A DNA stretch of 25,587 bases from Candidatus Cloacimonadota bacterium. Lineage in GTDB: Bacteria; Cloacimonadota; Cloacimonadia; Cloacimonadales; TCS61. This document shows, one piece after another, positions 15,558 through 22,932 of the stretch; position 1 is the first letter of the stretch, and the number at the start of each line of letters is the position of its first letter. The stretch spans positions 1 through 25,587 of the forward strand of contig DAOUUD010000002.1 in NCBI GenBank assembly GCA_030668345.1, in the 5' to 3' direction. The notes under the pieces were generated by a model. The model saw only the letters and a program-made list of their open reading frames with translations, was not told the origin of the DNA and did not search any database. Both the position numbers and the translations under genes were made by a program.

Positions 15558-15956
15558 TTATTCATTCGATGTTATGAAATTCGGAATTCTTATGATATCA
15601 AAACCTAATTTGTCATTTGGAAAGTTTATCAGAATTCCCAACTTGTAATTTGTTGTTTTTAAATAATTTAATAATTGTGCTTTATGAACATCCGTTATTT
15701 TTGAAACACACTTCAGTTCAATGATGATTTTTTCATCAACAATAATATCAGCACAATATTCACCAATTATTTGTCCTTTATAAAATACATTTAATCTCGT
15801 TTGAGTTTTTACGATAAAACCCAATAATTCTAATTCAATTCGTAAAGCATTTTCATATACTTTTTCCAAGAACCCGTTTCCCAGATTCTTGCGAACCTCG
15901 ATACACGCTTTCTTTATTTTGAAAAATTCTTCTTTAAAAATTAAAAAATCGACCAT
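15558..15956 (-). CDS. GxxExxY family protein
   Basis: The 132-residue protein matches the GxxExxY family (TIGR04256), named for the motif seen here as GFLEKVY (Gly28, Glu31, Tyr34). It also has a nuclease-like core: Asp70 in YCADIIV, then Glu80 and Lys82 in IIIELKC, as in PD-(D/E)xK folds. Function is unknown. Genes of this family are scattered, often in many copies, through Bacteroidetes, Deltaproteobacteria and candidate-phylum genomes and behave like mobile orphans. The TTG at 15971 is in frame, but GAGGA lies just before the ATG at 15956, the better start. It separates the two fumarase subunits and is flanked by degenerate direct repeats, which suggests a late insertion into the operon. 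Confidence 0.85.
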   Translation of the reverse strand: MVDFLIFKEEFFKIKKACIEVRKNLGNGFLEKVYENALRIELELLGFIVKTQTRLNVFYKGQIIGEYCADIIVDEKIIIELKCVSKITDVHKAQLLNYLKTTNYKLGILINFPNDKLGFDIIRIPNFITSNE

Positions 15957-15965
15957 TTTTTTCCT

Positions 15966-15994
15966 CAGCAACTAAAAACGAACTAAAATCAACA
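15966..15994 (-). repeat. Degenerate direct repeat flanking the GxxExxY gene (upstream copy)
   Basis: On the minus strand this reads TGTTGATTTTAGTTCG followed by TTTTTAGTTGCTG. It is the partner of 15525-15556 and also forms the descending arm of the hairpin at 15979-16021. Confidence 0.4.
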
Positions 15995-16021
15995 TATTTT
16001 CTTTATTGTTGGTTTTGTTCG
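15979..16021 (-). terminator. Hairpin with T-run after fumarase alpha (possible attenuator)
   Basis: On the minus strand CGAACAAAACCAACA (16021-16007) pairs with TGTTGATTTTAGTTCG (15994-15979) in 15 pairs, with one bulged base and one G-T pair, and TTTTTAG follows. It lies 11 bases after the fumarase alpha stop. The stem is AT-rich, so termination may be partial; otherwise genes further along would depend on an internal promoter. It may equally be the end of the inserted GxxExxY cassette. Confidence 0.5.
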
Positions 16022-16031
16022 TTGCCAATTT

Positions 16032-16877
16032 TTATATCACTGCACTTTTATGCCTGTGGACATGACATTGAATGTTTACAGCAACCGGCATTGAGGCTAT
16101 ATGGCAGGGTTTAGCTAATATTTGAACTGCAAGAGCAGTTGTTCTGCCACCAAGTCCCTGTGGACCAATTCCAAGATTATTAACTTTTTCTAAAATCTCT
16201 TCTTCTACTTTTGCCCATTTAGGATCGGGATTTTTTTCATTCAACGGTCTGAGAAGAGATTTTTTAGCTAATAATGCACTTTGCTCAAAATTTCCACCCA
16301 GTCCAACTCCAACAATAATTGGAGGACATGGATTTCCGCCTGATCTTTGTACTCTATCTACAACAAAATCTATTACACCTTCGATACCGTCAGCGGCTTT
16401 CATCATTTTAACTTCACTCATATTTTCCGAACCACCACCTTTGGCTGCCAAAGTTATTTTTAGCTTATCTCCCGGAACAATATCTAAATAAATAATTGCC
16501 GGAGTATTATCTTTTGTATTTTTCCTGTCGATTATCGGATCATCAACCATGGATTTTCGCAGGTAACCTTCTTTGTATCCCTGACGAACTCCCTCATTGA
16601 TAGCATCGTAAAAATCGCCACCCACCAGGTGTACATCCTGTCCGAGCTCTATAAAAAAAACAGCAACGCCAGTATCCTGACATAAAGGCATCTTTTTTTC
16701 AACAGCAAGTTTATGATTCTCAAATATTATTGATATGATCTCTTTTGCAATCTGAGATTCTTCCTTTTCCTGAAATTCTTTGAGTTTTTCTACTACATCA
16801 TCTCCAATGTAAATACTTGCATCGATACAAAGTTCCTTCACAATCGGAACGATCTTATTAACATTTATTTCTCTCAT
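16032..16877 (-). CDS. Class I fumarase, alpha (N-terminal, Fe-S) subunit
   Basis: The larger subunit of two-chain iron-sulfur fumarase. Counting from the ATG at 16877 the product is 281 residues. The likely cluster cysteines are Cys66 (PLCQDTG), Cys184 (GGNPCPP) and Cys271 (NIQCHVHRHK). Other family segments are AAKGGGSENMS and GIGPQGLGGRTTA. An upstream ATG at 16895 lacks a ribosome site, whereas GAGAGA lies six bases before 16877. L-tartrate dehydratase alpha is the alternative name for close relatives; context favours fumarase. It follows the TPR-2 gene without a gap and is separated from its beta subunit by the GxxExxY gene. Confidence 0.9.
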   Translation of the reverse strand: MREINVNKIVPIVKELCIDASIYIGDDVVEKLKEFQEKEESQIAKEIISIIFENHKLAVEKKMPLCQDTGVAVFFIELGQDVHLVGGDFYDAINEGVRQGYKEGYLRKSMVDDPIIDRKNTKDNTPAIIYLDIVPGDKLKITLAAKGGGSENMSEVKMMKAADGIEGVIDFVVDRVQRSGGNPCPPIIVGVGLGGNFEQSALLAKKSLLRPLNEKNPDPKWAKVEEEILEKVNNLGIGPQGLGGRTTALAVQILAKPCHIASMPVAVNIQCHVHRHKSAVI

Positions 16878-16898
16878 AAATTCTCTCTCGATCATTTC

Positions 16899-17714
16899 TT
16901 ATTTTTTTTCATTTTTCTGTTTAAAATATTTGAATGCTTTTTCTATAGAGGCAAAACCTTTATATGCTTCTCCAATATGATAATTTGAGACCAGCGAATC
17001 GATATCATCTTCATTCATGGCGCTTTCAACACCAAAAGTATACATCAATTCCTGATCGTTTATCAGAGTATACATCTTATCCATTGCTCCGCGATGTTCA
17101 GGATCAATATCAAGAACCTTCTTGAAACACATAAGAGCTTCTTTTATCTCTGCAAGACCCAAATATGATTCACCGAGATGGTAATTCACTGAGACAATGT
17201 TCGGGTCTTCACGTAAAATTTCTTTAAGACATTCAATTGCTTTTTCATATTTTCCCATAGCTTTATAGGAAATTGCCAAATGATAAAATCCCAAAGTACT
17301 ATTCTTATTCTTTTCCTGTAATTTCTGAAAAAATTCGATACTTTTTTTAATGCGTCCGACATGGTAATATGAAAGAGCGATCCAATAATAAGCCATATGA
17401 AGATCCGTATGAAGGTCTATCACACGACCCAGAACTTCAATAGCTTTATAGAATTTCGTTGCTCGGAAATAACAAATTCCAAGACGGTATAAGCCGGATA
17501 CGTAATTTGGTTTAATTGAAATGACTTTTTCATACATTTCAATTGATTTTTTTATATCACCAAGAATATAATAAATATCAGCAAGGCTTATCCTTGAATT
17601 TATATTATCCGGATCTTTATCTAATATCTTATTGTACTCTTTGGAAGCCTTCAATAATTCTCCCTGCATTTTATATTCTTCTGCAATTGTGACGATTTTA
17701 TTTATGTCGTTCAT
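16899..17714 (-). CDS. Tetratricopeptide-repeat protein (TPR-2)
   Basis: A 271-residue cytosolic protein of six to seven TPR units, with helices such as KSIEMYEKVISIKPN, KAIEVLGRVIDL and EALMCFKKVLDIDPEH. It is paralogous over its first 220 residues to TPR-1 (2228-2899) and has about 50 more residues at the C-terminus, including a further TPR-like helix pair ending in KQKNEKK. GAGGG lies seven bases before the ATG. It is wedged between sucD (23-base gap) and fumarase alpha, so it is co-expressed with the succinyl-CoA-to-malate steps. A scaffold for TCA enzymes is an attractive idea, but it rests only on position. Confidence 0.88.
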   Translation of the reverse strand: MNDINKIVTIAEEYKMQGELLKASKEYNKILDKDPDNINSRISLADIYYILGDIKKSIEMYEKVISIKPNYVSGLYRLGICYFRATKFYKAIEVLGRVIDLHTDLHMAYYWIALSYYHVGRIKKSIEFFQKLQEKNKNSTLGFYHLAISYKAMGKYEKAIECLKEILREDPNIVSVNYHLGESYLGLAEIKEALMCFKKVLDIDPEHRGAMDKMYTLINDQELMYTFGVESAMNEDDIDSLVSNYHIGEAYKGFASIEKAFKYFKQKNEKK

Positions 17715-17737
17715 ATTAACCCTCTTTTGTTTAAATA

Positions 17738-18610
17738 TTATTTGTTGAAAACATCTCGAACTTTCACTCCTACATTAGCAGGAGAATCAACCACGGTAAC
17801 TCCAGCTTTTGCCAATGCATCCTTTTTTTCCTGTGCTGTACCTTTACTTCCGGCAATGATAGCTCCAGCATGTCCCATTCGTTTTCCTTTGGGAGCAGTA
17901 CTTCCCGCTATGAAAGCCACTACAGGTTTCGTAATATTTCCTTTAATATATTCCGCTGCTTGAATTTCCATATCACCACCGATCTCACCGATAATAACTA
18001 TAGCTTTTGTTTCTTGGTCTTTTTCAAAAAGCTTTAAAAGATCAATGATAGTAGTTCCTATTATCGGGTCTCCCCCGATACCTATCGCAGTTGTAATTCC
18101 CAGACCCGCCAGAACCACCTGGTTTGCCATTTCGTAGGTAAGTGTTCCAGATTTGGAAATCAAACCTATCGTGCCTTTTTTAAACACAAAACCCGGCATA
18201 ATTCCAACCTTAGCTTCATCTGCCGTAATAATTCCCGGGCAGTTTGGTCCTATCAATGTAACATTATGGTTATCAGTAAATTTTTTGGCAATAATAACAT
18301 CACGAGTTGGGATGCCTTCGGTTATGCAAACGATCACTTTGATCCCTGAAGCAGCAGCTTCCATTACAGCATCTGCAGCAAAAGCAGGTGGAACCAGAAT
18401 TAACGATGTGTCTGCTTTTGTAGCTTTTACGGCTTCTTTAACTGTATGGAAAACAGGTTTCCCCAGATGGGTTTGACCACCTTTACCAGGAGTAACACCA
18501 CCCACTATATTTGTGCCATAAGCAATACACTGTTCTGCATGAAATGTCCCTTCCTTTCCAGTAAAACCCTGAACAATCACTCTGGAAGATTTGTTGACTA
18601 AGATACTCAT
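17738..18610 (-). CDS. sucD: Succinyl-CoA synthetase, alpha subunit
   Basis: With SucC it interconverts succinyl-CoA and succinate while making or using a nucleoside triphosphate. The 290-residue length is standard. The CoA-binding N-terminus has GFTGKEGTFH (15-24), and the phosphohistidine is His247 in GHAGAI. Pro-rich segments IGPNCPG and SKSGTLTYE are typical. It starts three bases after the sucC stop, with AAAGGAGTG as ribosome site. In this setting it could run either way: substrate-level phosphorylation in the oxidative direction, or activation of succinate for propionate metabolism. Confidence 0.96.
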   Translation of the reverse strand: MSILVNKSSRVIVQGFTGKEGTFHAEQCIAYGTNIVGGVTPGKGGQTHLGKPVFHTVKEAVKATKADTSLILVPPAFAADAVMEAAASGIKVIVCITEGIPTRDVIIAKKFTDNHNVTLIGPNCPGIITADEAKVGIMPGFVFKKGTIGLISKSGTLTYEMANQVVLAGLGITTAIGIGGDPIIGTTIIDLLKLFEKDQETKAIVIIGEIGGDMEIQAAEYIKGNITKPVVAFIAGSTAPKGKRMGHAGAIIAGSKGTAQEKKDALAKAGVTVVDSPANVGVKVRDVFNK

Positions 18611-18613
18611 CGG

Positions 18614-19783
18614 TCACACTCCTTTTACAGCTTTTACAACTTTTCTGGCAGCATCGCCAAGGTCGGTTGCAGAAATGATATTAGTTAAACTGGAATTTCC
18701 AATTATCTCAATTGCTTCTTTGGCATTTGTTCCGTCCAGCCTGACCACAATCGGAACTTCAACTTTGATTGTTTCTGTAGCTTCCAGAATACCGTTTGCA
18801 ATCCTATCACATCGAACAATGCCACCAAAGATATTAACCAGAATCGCTTTCACATTCGAGTCTTTGAGGATTATCTCAAAACCTTTGGCAACCGTGCTTG
18901 CACTGGCTTTGCCACCAACATCCAGGAAATTTGCAGGTTCACCGCCTTCCAGTTTGATAATATCCATTGTAGACATTGCCAATCCTGCTCCATTTACCAT
19001 ACAGCCTACATTGCCATCGAGTTTTACATAGCTTAATCCATAATTGTTAGCTTCGATTTCTGCCGGGTCTTCCTCATCGAAATCCCGCATTTCCGAAATA
19101 TCCGGATGCCGGAAAAGAGCGTTATCATCAAATCCCATTTTGGCATCGAGAGCAATAAATTTATCATCGGCAGTCAAAACCAAAGGATTAATCTCTACAA
19201 GGCTTGCATCATTCAAAGTATAAACTTTATAAAGTGCTTTAGCAAATTTGCCAAATTCTTTTATCTGCTCTTTCGTTAAATTCAAACCAAATGCTAATTC
19301 GCGAGCATGATATCCCTGAAACCCAGTGAGAGGATCAATTTCTACTTTGATGATTCTTTCAGGTGTTTCTGCAGCTACTTTTTCAATTTCTACTCCGCCT
19401 TCGGTAGAAGCCATCATCACAGGCAGCTCTTTTGCTCTATCCAGAACCATTCCTAAATAGAGTTCTTTTTTTATGTCAATACCGCCTTCAATATAAGCTT
19501 TTTTTACTAATTTCCCAGCAGGTCCGGTTTGATGTGTCACCAGGGTCATCCCAATTATGTCAGAAGCATATTTTTCCACTTCATCGATGGATCTGGCAAG
19601 TTTAACTCCACCACCTTTTCCTCTTCCTCCTGCGTGGATTTGAGCTTTTACTACCCAGATGTTTCCCCCGATTTCTCTGGCAGCATCTTTTGCGTCTTCG
19701 GCTTTTTCGACCATCTTCCCTTTTGGAATTGGAACACCATATTTAGCAAAAATCTGCTTTGCCTGATATTCGTGAATATTCAT
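18614..19783 (-). CDS. sucC: Succinyl-CoA synthetase, beta subunit
   Basis: ATP-grasp subunit that binds the nucleotide and succinate. The 389 residues start MNIHEYQAKQIFAKYGVPIP, as in the family, with the nucleotide-binding AQIHAGGRGKGGGVKLA segment, the metal-binding EINPLV, and the C-terminal NIFGGIVRCD CoA-ligase part. Whether ATP or GTP is preferred cannot be read with confidence. TGGAGG precedes the ATG. It lies 33 bases after the hydrogenase-protease gene and directly before sucD. Confidence 0.96.
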   Translation of the reverse strand: MNIHEYQAKQIFAKYGVPIPKGKMVEKAEDAKDAAREIGGNIWVVKAQIHAGGRGKGGGVKLARSIDEVEKYASDIIGMTLVTHQTGPAGKLVKKAYIEGGIDIKKELYLGMVLDRAKELPVMMASTEGGVEIEKVAAETPERIIKVEIDPLTGFQGYHARELAFGLNLTKEQIKEFGKFAKALYKVYTLNDASLVEINPLVLTADDKFIALDAKMGFDDNALFRHPDISEMRDFDEEDPAEIEANNYGLSYVKLDGNVGCMVNGAGLAMSTMDIIKLEGGEPANFLDVGGKASASTVAKGFEIILKDSNVKAILVNIFGGIVRCDRIANGILEATETIKVEVPIVVRLDGTNAKEAIEIIGNSSLTNIISATDLGDAARKVVKAVKGV

Positions 19784-19816
19784 CTAACCTCCATAGGTTA
19801 ATATTACAAATACAAT

Positions 19817-20272
19817 TTATTTAAAGAGCGATTGTTCATCAATGATTTTTTGAGATATAATTGGAATAGCATCTTCAACATCTGTTGTGCATGTTTCAGA
19901 AAGAGTAGATGTATCAGTAACTTCTACCGCATAAATTTCTATAATAGAAGGTAATTTATCACCGTGTTGTTTAATAATTTCAAAAGCTTCAAATAAGCTG
20001 ATATCGTGTGGTTGAGCATGATGTCGTGTTTTTCTAAATTCTTCAAAAGTAAATTTATGAAGCTTTCCGGGTTTAGCTTTTCCGGTTTTTATGGAATCAA
20101 TTAAAATAAGTTTATCATAACCAATTATCTCATCAATGACTCTGAAGCCAGCAGCGCTGGCTTTAGAGACATCAATATTTTTGCACTTTTCTTTTATTTT
20201 TTGTGCTATTTTTATTCCTACTCCATCATCAGTTAAAATCGTATTTCCCAATCCTAAAACCAGTGTTTTCAT
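19817..20272 (-). CDS. [NiFe]-hydrogenase maturation protease (HycI/HyaD family)
   Basis: Removes the C-terminal peptide of a [NiFe]-hydrogenase large subunit after nickel insertion. The 151-residue protein has the family start GLGNTILTDDGVGI (7-20) and the three likely nickel-binding positions: Asp16, Asp59 (LILIDS) and His89 (QPHDIS). No hydrogenase subunit lies in the window, so its target is elsewhere, possibly upstream of the FrhB-like gene that enters at the right edge. It sits between glcF and sucC with short gaps (41 and 33 bases), so it appears co-transcribed with them. The ribosome site is weak. Confidence 0.88.
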   Translation of the reverse strand: MKTLVLGLGNTILTDDGVGIKIAQKIKEKCKNIDVSKASAAGFRVIDEIIGYDKLILIDSIKTGKAKPGKLHKFTFEEFRKTRHHAQPHDISLFEAFEIIKQHGDKLPSIIEIYAVEVTDTSTLSETCTTDVEDAIPIISQKIIDEQSLFK

Positions 20273-20313
20273 TAGACAAGTTAATCTCTTCTAATAGATT
20301 GAATTATGTCATT

Positions 20314-21381
20314 TCACATCATTGATTCGTATAAAAGATCAAGAAGATTTTTTACTTCAATTTTCCCACCAAGTTTTTCCACAGCATTCTTAAGATTAAA
20401 CTCACAAGTGGGACAAAGTGTGGTTAAAACTTCGGCGCCAGTTTCTATTGCTTGTACTACACGGTTTTCAGCAAGTTTTTCAGCTAACTTATCATCTGAT
20501 ACTAATAATCCTCCGCCACCGCCGCAACATTCAGCTTGTTTGCCATAAGTCGGCATCTCAACCAATTCCGAGCAAATTCTTTTCAGAATATCTCTGGGTT
20601 CATCAACCATACCCATTCCCCTTGCCACATTACAAGGATCATGATATGTTACCTTAATATTTAACTTTTTTAATTTACCTTTATAATCAGGCAATCTTTC
20701 TACTATTTCATCAATAATATATTTAGCTTTTAAATCAGGATATTTTGCCCTGATAAAAAATACACAGGTAGTACAAGCACAGATAAATTCTTCATTTTTA
20801 TCCGGGAGCGTTTCTCTGAATTTATCTTGTTGATTAGAAAATCCTTTCTTATCACCCAGAACAGCAAATGGCATACCGCAGCAAGATTCATTAAATGTTT
20901 TTGTCTTTACTCCAAGTTTTTCCAGTATTATTAGATATTTCTCGGAATCTTCTTTTCTCTCAACAAGTCTGCAACCCAATAGAACTGCCTTATCACCTTC
21001 AAACACCGGAGGTTTGATTTCTTTTCCAAAAATATTTCCACTCTTCTCAATCTTTTTAAGAAGTTCTTTATGTGAATCGGATGAATAACCTGCTTCAAAC
21101 AAATCTGCTCTTACTGCTCCCATTATATCAGGAACCGATATATCTGCTGAACATCTTTCAACACAATCTCTGCAAAAAGTACACTGAAACAATTTTTCTG
21201 CGATATATTCCGAAGGTTCAAGCTCACCAGTCAGTAATCCATAAGCTACAATTAATTTACCTCTTGCTCCATCTATCTCCCAACCAAGTTCCTTAAAAAC
21301 AGGGCAACCTTCAAAACAATAGGCACATCTTATGCATATATTTAGTTCATTTTCCCAATCTTTTATATATTTGGCTTTCAT
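20314..21381 (-). CDS. glcF: GlcF/HdrD-like Fe-S subunit with two CCG domains
   Basis: Electron-transfer partner of the flavoprotein GlcD. The 355-residue chain has two 4Fe-4S motifs (Cys16/19/22/26 and Cys67/70/73/77). These are followed by two CCG domains: Cys137, CCG at 167-169 and Cys203/206; then Cys250, CCG at 285-287 and Cys323/326. The same layout occurs in glycolate oxidase GlcF, in LldE/LutA-like proteins and in the heterodisulfide reductase subunit HdrD. Its position straight after the FAD-linked oxidase makes the GlcDF pairing the best reading. The ATG at 21381 overlaps the glcD stop (ATGA) and has GGAGGG upstream; a longer in-frame start exists but lies deep inside glcD. Confidence 0.88.
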   Translation of the reverse strand: MKAKYIKDWENELNICIRCAYCFEGCPVFKELGWEIDGARGKLIVAYGLLTGELEPSEYIAEKLFQCTFCRDCVERCSADISVPDIMGAVRADLFEAGYSSDSHKELLKKIEKSGNIFGKEIKPPVFEGDKAVLLGCRLVERKEDSEKYLIILEKLGVKTKTFNESCCGMPFAVLGDKKGFSNQQDKFRETLPDKNEEFICACTTCVFFIRAKYPDLKAKYIIDEIVERLPDYKGKLKKLNIKVTYHDPCNVARGMGMVDEPRDILKRICSELVEMPTYGKQAECCGGGGGLLVSDDKLAEKLAENRVVQAIETGAEVLTTLCPTCEFNLKNAVEKLGGKIEVKNLLDLLYESMM

Positions 21382-22820
21382 TTTCCCTCCAATTTCACGG
21401 TGTATCTTAATTTTGTTGCAGTGACCCAATCATCAGGTGCATCCATTAACTTACCGGGATTTAAAATATTATTCGGATCTAAAGCCTTTTTTAAAGCTCG
21501 CATTAATTCCAGCGATTCATGCTTTTCTCTTTTAAATGCCGGAGCTTTTGATATTCCGATCCCGTGTTCCGCTGAGGTCGTTCCTCCGACAGACCTTACA
21601 AAATTGTAAATTTCAAAAACAGCTCTTTTTGCATCTTCCCATTGTGTTTTTTTTATTGGATCCATCAGGATTTTGGTATGCATACATCCGGAGCCACAGT
21701 GACCATAAGCAGTCATGATCACATTATTGCGTTTGGCTATTTCGTGAATCTTTTTTGCCATATCAGCCATTTTTGAATAGGGAACAGCCATATCATCTGC
21801 TAAAGAAGTGCAAACATAACCTTCTTTATATCTTGATAAAGATGGAAATAATTTTTTCCTGCCGGAGAATATGCGCGTTCGTTCTTTTGCATCATAGCTC
21901 AGTTCTAAACCAAAACCTTTGTGTTTTTTGCAGATTTCCATCATTCTTTTAACTTCGATATCCACACCTTCTTTTGCCATACCATCAGCTTCAAACATAA
22001 GAATTGCTTCCACATCAGGAAGTCCTAAATCCAGCGCTTGATTTACAGCTTTTATGGCAATATTATCCATCAACTCAAGCATCGATAAAATTATACCGCT
22101 GGACATTATTTCTGAAATTGCATTTCCAGCTTCTTCGAGTTCATTGAATTTAGCTATTCCCAGGCATCTGAATTTTGGAATGGGAACAAACTTCAGGGTT
22201 GCTTCCACAATTATTCCCAGAGTTCCTTCAGAACCGACCATTAACCTATCAATTTGATAACCAGTAGCTTCCACACGAGTTTTTGCTCCTAAATGAATCA
22301 AATCTCCATTTGCCATTACTACTTTCATACCGAGAACAGAATCCCGCACAGCTCCATATTTAACAGACCTCACACCGCTGGCATTGTTGGCAATTTCTCC
22401 ACCAATTGTAGCAATCCTGCTTGAAGCCGGAGCTGGAGGATAGAAAACATTATGGGGTTTCAAAGCACGATTCAGGTCATCATCCACAACACCGGGTTCG
22501 ACTCTGACAAATGTATCCTCAAGATTTATCTCCAGAATTTTATTCATTTTCTTCAAATCCATAATTATTCCACCCTTGATGGGAACAGCCTGACCGGACA
22601 TACCCGAGCCTGCTCCCCTGGCAATAACCGGTATCAACCTTGGATTTGCATAACGCATAACATTTTGAACTTCTTCTATTGTGTGTGGTCTTACCACCAC
22701 CCAGGGCATGGCTTGATGAACTGATGAGTCAGAACCATATACATACAAATCGGCTTTGTTATCTTTTACATTTTCTGCGCCTACGATTTCTTTTAACCTT
22801 TGTACACCTACAAGTCCCAA
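21378..22820 (-). CDS. glcD: FAD-linked D-2-hydroxyacid dehydrogenase (GlcD/D-lactate dehydrogenase-like)
   Basis: Oxidises a 2-hydroxyacid such as D-lactate, glycolate or D-2-hydroxyglutarate, passing electrons to GlcF. The 480-residue protein has the FAD-binding PCMH core (RPHTIEEV; ARGAGSGMSGQAVP at about 67-80; GEIANNASG) and the C-terminal FAD-oxidase domain with SAEHGIGISK and LDPNNILNPGK. The start matters. In-frame TTG codons occur at 22850 and 22820. Only 22820 has a ribosome site, a perfect AAGGAGG five bases upstream, while 22850 falls inside a palindromic repeat, so TTG 22820 is chosen. With larA further down the array, D-lactate is a likely substrate, but this is inference. Confidence 0.9.
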   Translation of the reverse strand: MGLVGVQRLKEIVGAENVKDNKADLYVYGSDSSVHQAMPWVVVRPHTIEEVQNVMRYANPRLIPVIARGAGSGMSGQAVPIKGGIIMDLKKMNKILEINLEDTFVRVEPGVVDDDLNRALKPHNVFYPPAPASSRIATIGGEIANNASGVRSVKYGAVRDSVLGMKVVMANGDLIHLGAKTRVEATGYQIDRLMVGSEGTLGIIVEATLKFVPIPKFRCLGIAKFNELEEAGNAISEIMSSGIILSMLELMDNIAIKAVNQALDLGLPDVEAILMFEADGMAKEGVDIEVKRMMEICKKHKGFGLELSYDAKERTRIFSGRKKLFPSLSRYKEGYVCTSLADDMAVPYSKMADMAKKIHEIAKRNNVIMTAYGHCGSGCMHTKILMDPIKKTQWEDAKRAVFEIYNFVRSVGGTTSAEHGIGISKAPAFKREKHESLELMRALKKALDPNNILNPGKLMDAPDDWVTATKLRYTVKLEGK

Positions 22821-22825
22821 AATAA

Positions 22826-22832
22826 CCTCCTT
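22826..22832 (-). promoter_or_regulatory. AAGGAGG ribosome site deciding a TTG start of glcD
   Basis: The minus strand has AAGGAGG here, five bases before TTG 22820. It excludes the longer reading from TTG 22850, which would translate part of a palindrome. Confidence 0.8.
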
Positions 22833-22843
22833 TTTAATTCTCG

Positions 22844-22865
22844 TTCCCAATCCCCTGATTGGGAA
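22844..22865. repeat. TTCCCA...TGGGAA palindrome (copy 2)
   Basis: TTCCCAATC (22844-22852) pairs perfectly with GATTGGGAA (22857-22865) around CCCT. It lies in the spacer between frdA and glcD, 26 bases from copy 3. Its outer TTCCCA/TGGGAA is shared with copy 1 (6610-6633) while the inner stem differs with matching changes. Confidence 0.6.
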
Positions 22866-22891
22866 TGTATTTTAAACAAAGCTTCAAGTAT

Positions 22892-22915
22892 GTTCCCAAA
22901 CGGGAGTTTAGGAAC
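22892..22915. repeat. TTCCCA-type palindrome (copy 3, one mismatch)
   Basis: GTTCCCAAAC (22892-22901) pairs with GTTTAGGAAC (22906-22915) around GGGA, with one mismatch (C22897/A22910). It is next to copy 2 in the same orientation, like a REP doublet, 17 bases from the frdA stop. Confidence 0.55.
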
Positions 22916-22932
22916 AAGCTAATTATATTAAC

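Noticed and set aside
14955..16877. Fumarase split into two pieces by frameshift or insertion into one gene
   Set aside because: Two-subunit class I fumarases are normal in many anaerobes and archaea. Both pieces have their own start, ribosome site and expected length. Only the gene between them is unusual.
17716..17728. TTAACCCTCTTTT, like the AACCCTCT box of the modular repeat
   Set aside because: It is the complement of the ribosome site (AGAGGG) and leader of TPR-2, and no TCTCCCTT arm or hairpin follows.
22820..22850. Longer glcD reading from TTG 22850
   Set aside because: That start lies inside a palindrome and has no ribosome site, whereas TTG 22820 has AAGGAGG five bases upstream.
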